Positions 62,523-64,000 of a DNA stretch of 64,000 bases are shown piece after piece (the stretch's first letter is position 1; every line of letters starts with the position of its first letter). This DNA comes from Bacillota bacterium (GTDB taxonomy: Bacteria; Bacillota; Clostridia; Oscillospirales; Oscillospiraceae): contig JAEWKA010000001.1 of assembly GCA_023386265.1 (NCBI GenBank), positions 1-64,000 on the forward strand, in the 5' to 3' direction. The position numbers were made by a program, and so were the translations under genes. The notes beneath the pieces are model-generated. The model ran no database searches. It saw only the letters and a list, made by a program, of their open reading frames with translations, and was not told where the DNA came from.

Positions 62523-63611
62523 ATGAAAAAGATTCTCGCACTGGTTCTCTCACTTACACTTGCGTTGAGCCTTGCCGCTTGCGGTGGCGGCGCAACATCC
62601 GAGTCTCCGGCACCCGAAGCATCCGCCGCACCTGCTGGAACAGTAAAGAACCTCGTAATTCTTGTTCCCAATGCTGACCACGGCTGGACCGGCGCTGTTA
62701 TGACCTATGCGCAGGAAAAGGCTGACGAAATCACCGCAGCCGGAACCTACAACGCAAAGGTTGTCACCTCCACAGACCCTGCGAATCAGATTTCTCAGGT
62801 TGAAGACATAATCTCCAACAAGTCCGCAGATGCAGTTGTAATCCTGCCTCAGGATAACACACTTGAAGCAACAATGAAAAAGCTTGCCGATAGCGGTATT
62901 CCCTTCGTAATGTTTGATCGTGTAATAGACTCTGTTGCTGGCTCAGCGGTTGCCAGTGTTAAGGGCGACAACAACGGAATCGGCGTTGAAACAGCAAAGC
63001 GCTTCATCGCTAACGGCATGAAGCCCGGCGACAAGATTCTCATCATGCCCGGCGATAACTCATCTGTTCCCGAAATGAGAAACAAGGGCTTCTTTGATAC
63101 ACTTCTTGCAAACGGCTGGACCCAGGAACAGGTTGACGCCATCAAATCCACTGCATACACAGGCTGGAGTCGCAGCGAAGGCAAGAAGCTCTTCACAGAA
63201 TGGCTTGAAACGTCCACCGTTGATGAAATCACCGCAACAAAGTGGATCTTCACACACGACGACGAAATTGCAATGGGCATCCTTGAAGCGCTGAAGGGCT
63301 CCGATATCGACCAGGCAAAGAAGGATGCGTTCCTCAATGCAGGCGTGAACCTCGGTACCTCCTCCGGACTCAACGAGATGTACAGCGTACTTAAGGGCAT
63401 CCATCAGAAAGACTATACGGCAGAAGTTGCAAAGCTTGCTGACCTCTTCTCCGTAACATATGACCCCGGCATGATCAAGATAGCAATCCAAGATATGGTT
63501 GATCATCTTGACGGCAATGAAGTTGCGCAGGATCACGTTGTTCCCGTAGCTGTTGTTGATGCAACAAACGTAAAAGACTTCCAGGGCTTCGGTGACGCAG
63601 TTTCCAAGTAA
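62523..63611 (+). CDS. Sugar ABC transporter substrate-binding lipoprotein
   Basis: 362 residues. Signal with lipobox LSLAAC (Cys 20) for lipid anchoring, an Ala/Pro/Ser-rich linker, then a periplasmic-binding-protein type 1 fold: IDSVAGSAVASVKGDNNGIG, TKWIFTHDDEIAMGILEALK. The closest types are those that carry pentoses or hexoses (arabinose/galactose-like). ATG 62523 is preceded by AGGAGG; the ATPase gene follows behind a hairpin. Confidence 0.92.
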   Translation: MKKILALVLSLTLALSLAACGGGATSESPAPEASAAPAGTVKNLVILVPNADHGWTGAVMTYAQEKADEITAAGTYNAKVVTSTDPANQISQVEDIISNKSADAVVILPQDNTLEATMKKLADSGIPFVMFDRVIDSVAGSAVASVKGDNNGIGVETAKRFIANGMKPGDKILIMPGDNSSVPEMRNKGFFDTLLANGWTQEQVDAIKSTAYTGWSRSEGKKLFTEWLETSTVDEITATKWIFTHDDEIAMGILEALKGSDIDQAKKDAFLNAGVNLGTSSGLNEMYSVLKGIHQKDYTAEVAKLADLFSVTYDPGMIKIAIQDMVDHLDGNEVAQDHVVPVAVVDATNVKDFQGFGDAVSK

Positions 63612-63630
63612 TTCAGACTAAACTTAATTA

Positions 63631-63658
63631 TCCTGCGGGAGCTTTTACTCCCGCAGGA
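63631..63658 (+). terminator. Hairpin between binding-protein and ATPase genes
   Basis: Perfect 11-base stem TCCTGCGGGAG / CTCCCGCAGGA, 6-base loop, no good T-run. Such hairpins stop part of the transcripts or protect the upstream message, so that more binding protein than ATPase is made. Confidence 0.65.
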
Positions 63659-63694
63659 ATTTAGAAAATTCGTCAAGAGGGAGGAGATTTGGCA

Positions 63695-64000
63695 GTGGAA
63701 ATGCTTAAAATGGCTGACATCTCCAAATCGTTTTTCGGCGTTCCCGTCCTGCAACACGTTGACTTCAGTGTTGAGCAGGGCGAGGTTCATGCTCTGCTGG
63801 GCGAAAACGGAGCGGGAAAATCAACGCTGATGAATATTTTGGCAGGAGTCTATACAAGGGACTCCGGAACGGTCGTGTTCGACGGCGAAAAGCTTGAACA
63901 CACGACGGTTAAATCTTCTGATGCGGTAGGTATTGCCTTCGTTCATCAGGAACTGAACCTTTTTAATGATCTTAGAGCATTTGAAAATATTTTTCTGTGC
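63695..64000 (+). CDS. Sugar ABC transporter ATP-binding protein, N-terminal part
   Basis: Open to the window end. I start at GTG 63695, eight bases after AGGAG; ATG 63701 and TTG 63689 are alternatives. MADISKSFFGVPVLQHVDF and the Walker A motif GENGAGKSTLMNIL, then the Q-loop FVHQELNLF, are those of the MglA/RbsA/AraG family, which normally has two ATPase domains in about 500 residues; only the first third is here. It should power the binding protein's partner permease. Confidence 0.92.
   Translation, partial: MEMLKMADISKSFFGVPVLQHVDFSVEQGEVHALLGENGAGKSTLMNILAGVYTRDSGTVVFDGEKLEHTTVKSSDAVGIAFVHQELNLFNDLRAFENIFLC

Noticed and set aside
1..64000. tRNA, rRNA and CRISPR elements
   Set aside because: No cloverleaf-like tRNA with a TTCRA loop, no rRNA signature and no regularly spaced repeats were noticed; a covariance-model scan could still find a small RNA.

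Overview
The window looks like a chromosomal segment of a low-to-medium-GC Gram-positive anaerobe, most likely a member of the Clostridia. The signs are S-layer-homology (SLH) surface proteins, a CpsB/C/D-type tyrosine-phosphorylation module for capsule control, strong AGGAGG-type ribosome binding sites with several TTG starts, a LacI-type regulator, VanZ-type membrane proteins and ferredoxin-like FrhB proteins. I see no rRNA, tRNA or CRISPR array. Family calls come from reading motifs; no database search was possible.

Layout. (1) 1-7.6 kb: signalling. A GGDEF tail, a PAS-PAS-GGDEF-HD-GYP protein, a chemotaxis receptor and a second membrane GGDEF protein, with an IS66-type transposase remnant between. 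(2) 7.8-15 kb, minus strand: a capsule-control operon in the order chain-length/kinase activator, tyrosine kinase, tyrosine phosphatase, membrane protein, SLH protein, 4,6-dehydratase (CapD/PglF type), with a good promoter at 15055-15083. A 501-residue HTH protein lies upstream. (3) 18-30.7 kb, minus strand: one giant secreted SLH-anchored protein of 4241 residues, visibly more GC-rich than its surroundings. (4) 31.2-35.1 kb: a small island of HTH proteins, an HTH-DUF3883 protein, a RelB/DinJ-like antitoxin and small unknown proteins, with a divergent HTH gene and a clear promoter/operator region. (5) 35.7-55.5 kb, plus strand: an exopolysaccharide locus. It opens with a tyrosine-recombinase-like domain fused to a PglD/NeuD acetyltransferase, followed by aminotransferase, initiating sugar transferase, GNAT, glycosyltransferases, Wzy, two FrhB-like Fe-S proteins, two pyruvyl transferases, Wzx, the UDP-FucNAc genes capEFG, glmM and a GlmU-C-like acyltransferase. 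(6) 55.7-58.7 kb: small membrane-protein genes, two of them broken. (7) 59-64 kb: a second IS66 remnant, a doubly broken LacI regulator and the start of a sugar uptake/oxidation operon (isomerase, dehydrogenase, binding lipoprotein, ABC ATPase).

How the parts fit. The minus-strand dehydratase at 7.8 kb and the plus-strand aminotransferase, acetyltransferase and phosphoglycosyltransferase at 35.7-39.2 kb together form a diacetylbacillosamine-like start of polymer synthesis. CapEFG would add FucNAc, GlmM and the acyltransferase support UDP-GlcNAc supply, Wzx and Wzy export and polymerise, and CpsBCD control the process. Scars of lost genes (a DegT start, a galE fragment, a membrane-protein tail) show that the locus has been reshuffled. 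The strongest novelty candidates are the recombinase-like/PglD fusion, the HTH-DUF3883 island with its operator region, the giant adhesin-like protein and the paired FrhB/pyruvyl transferase genes.
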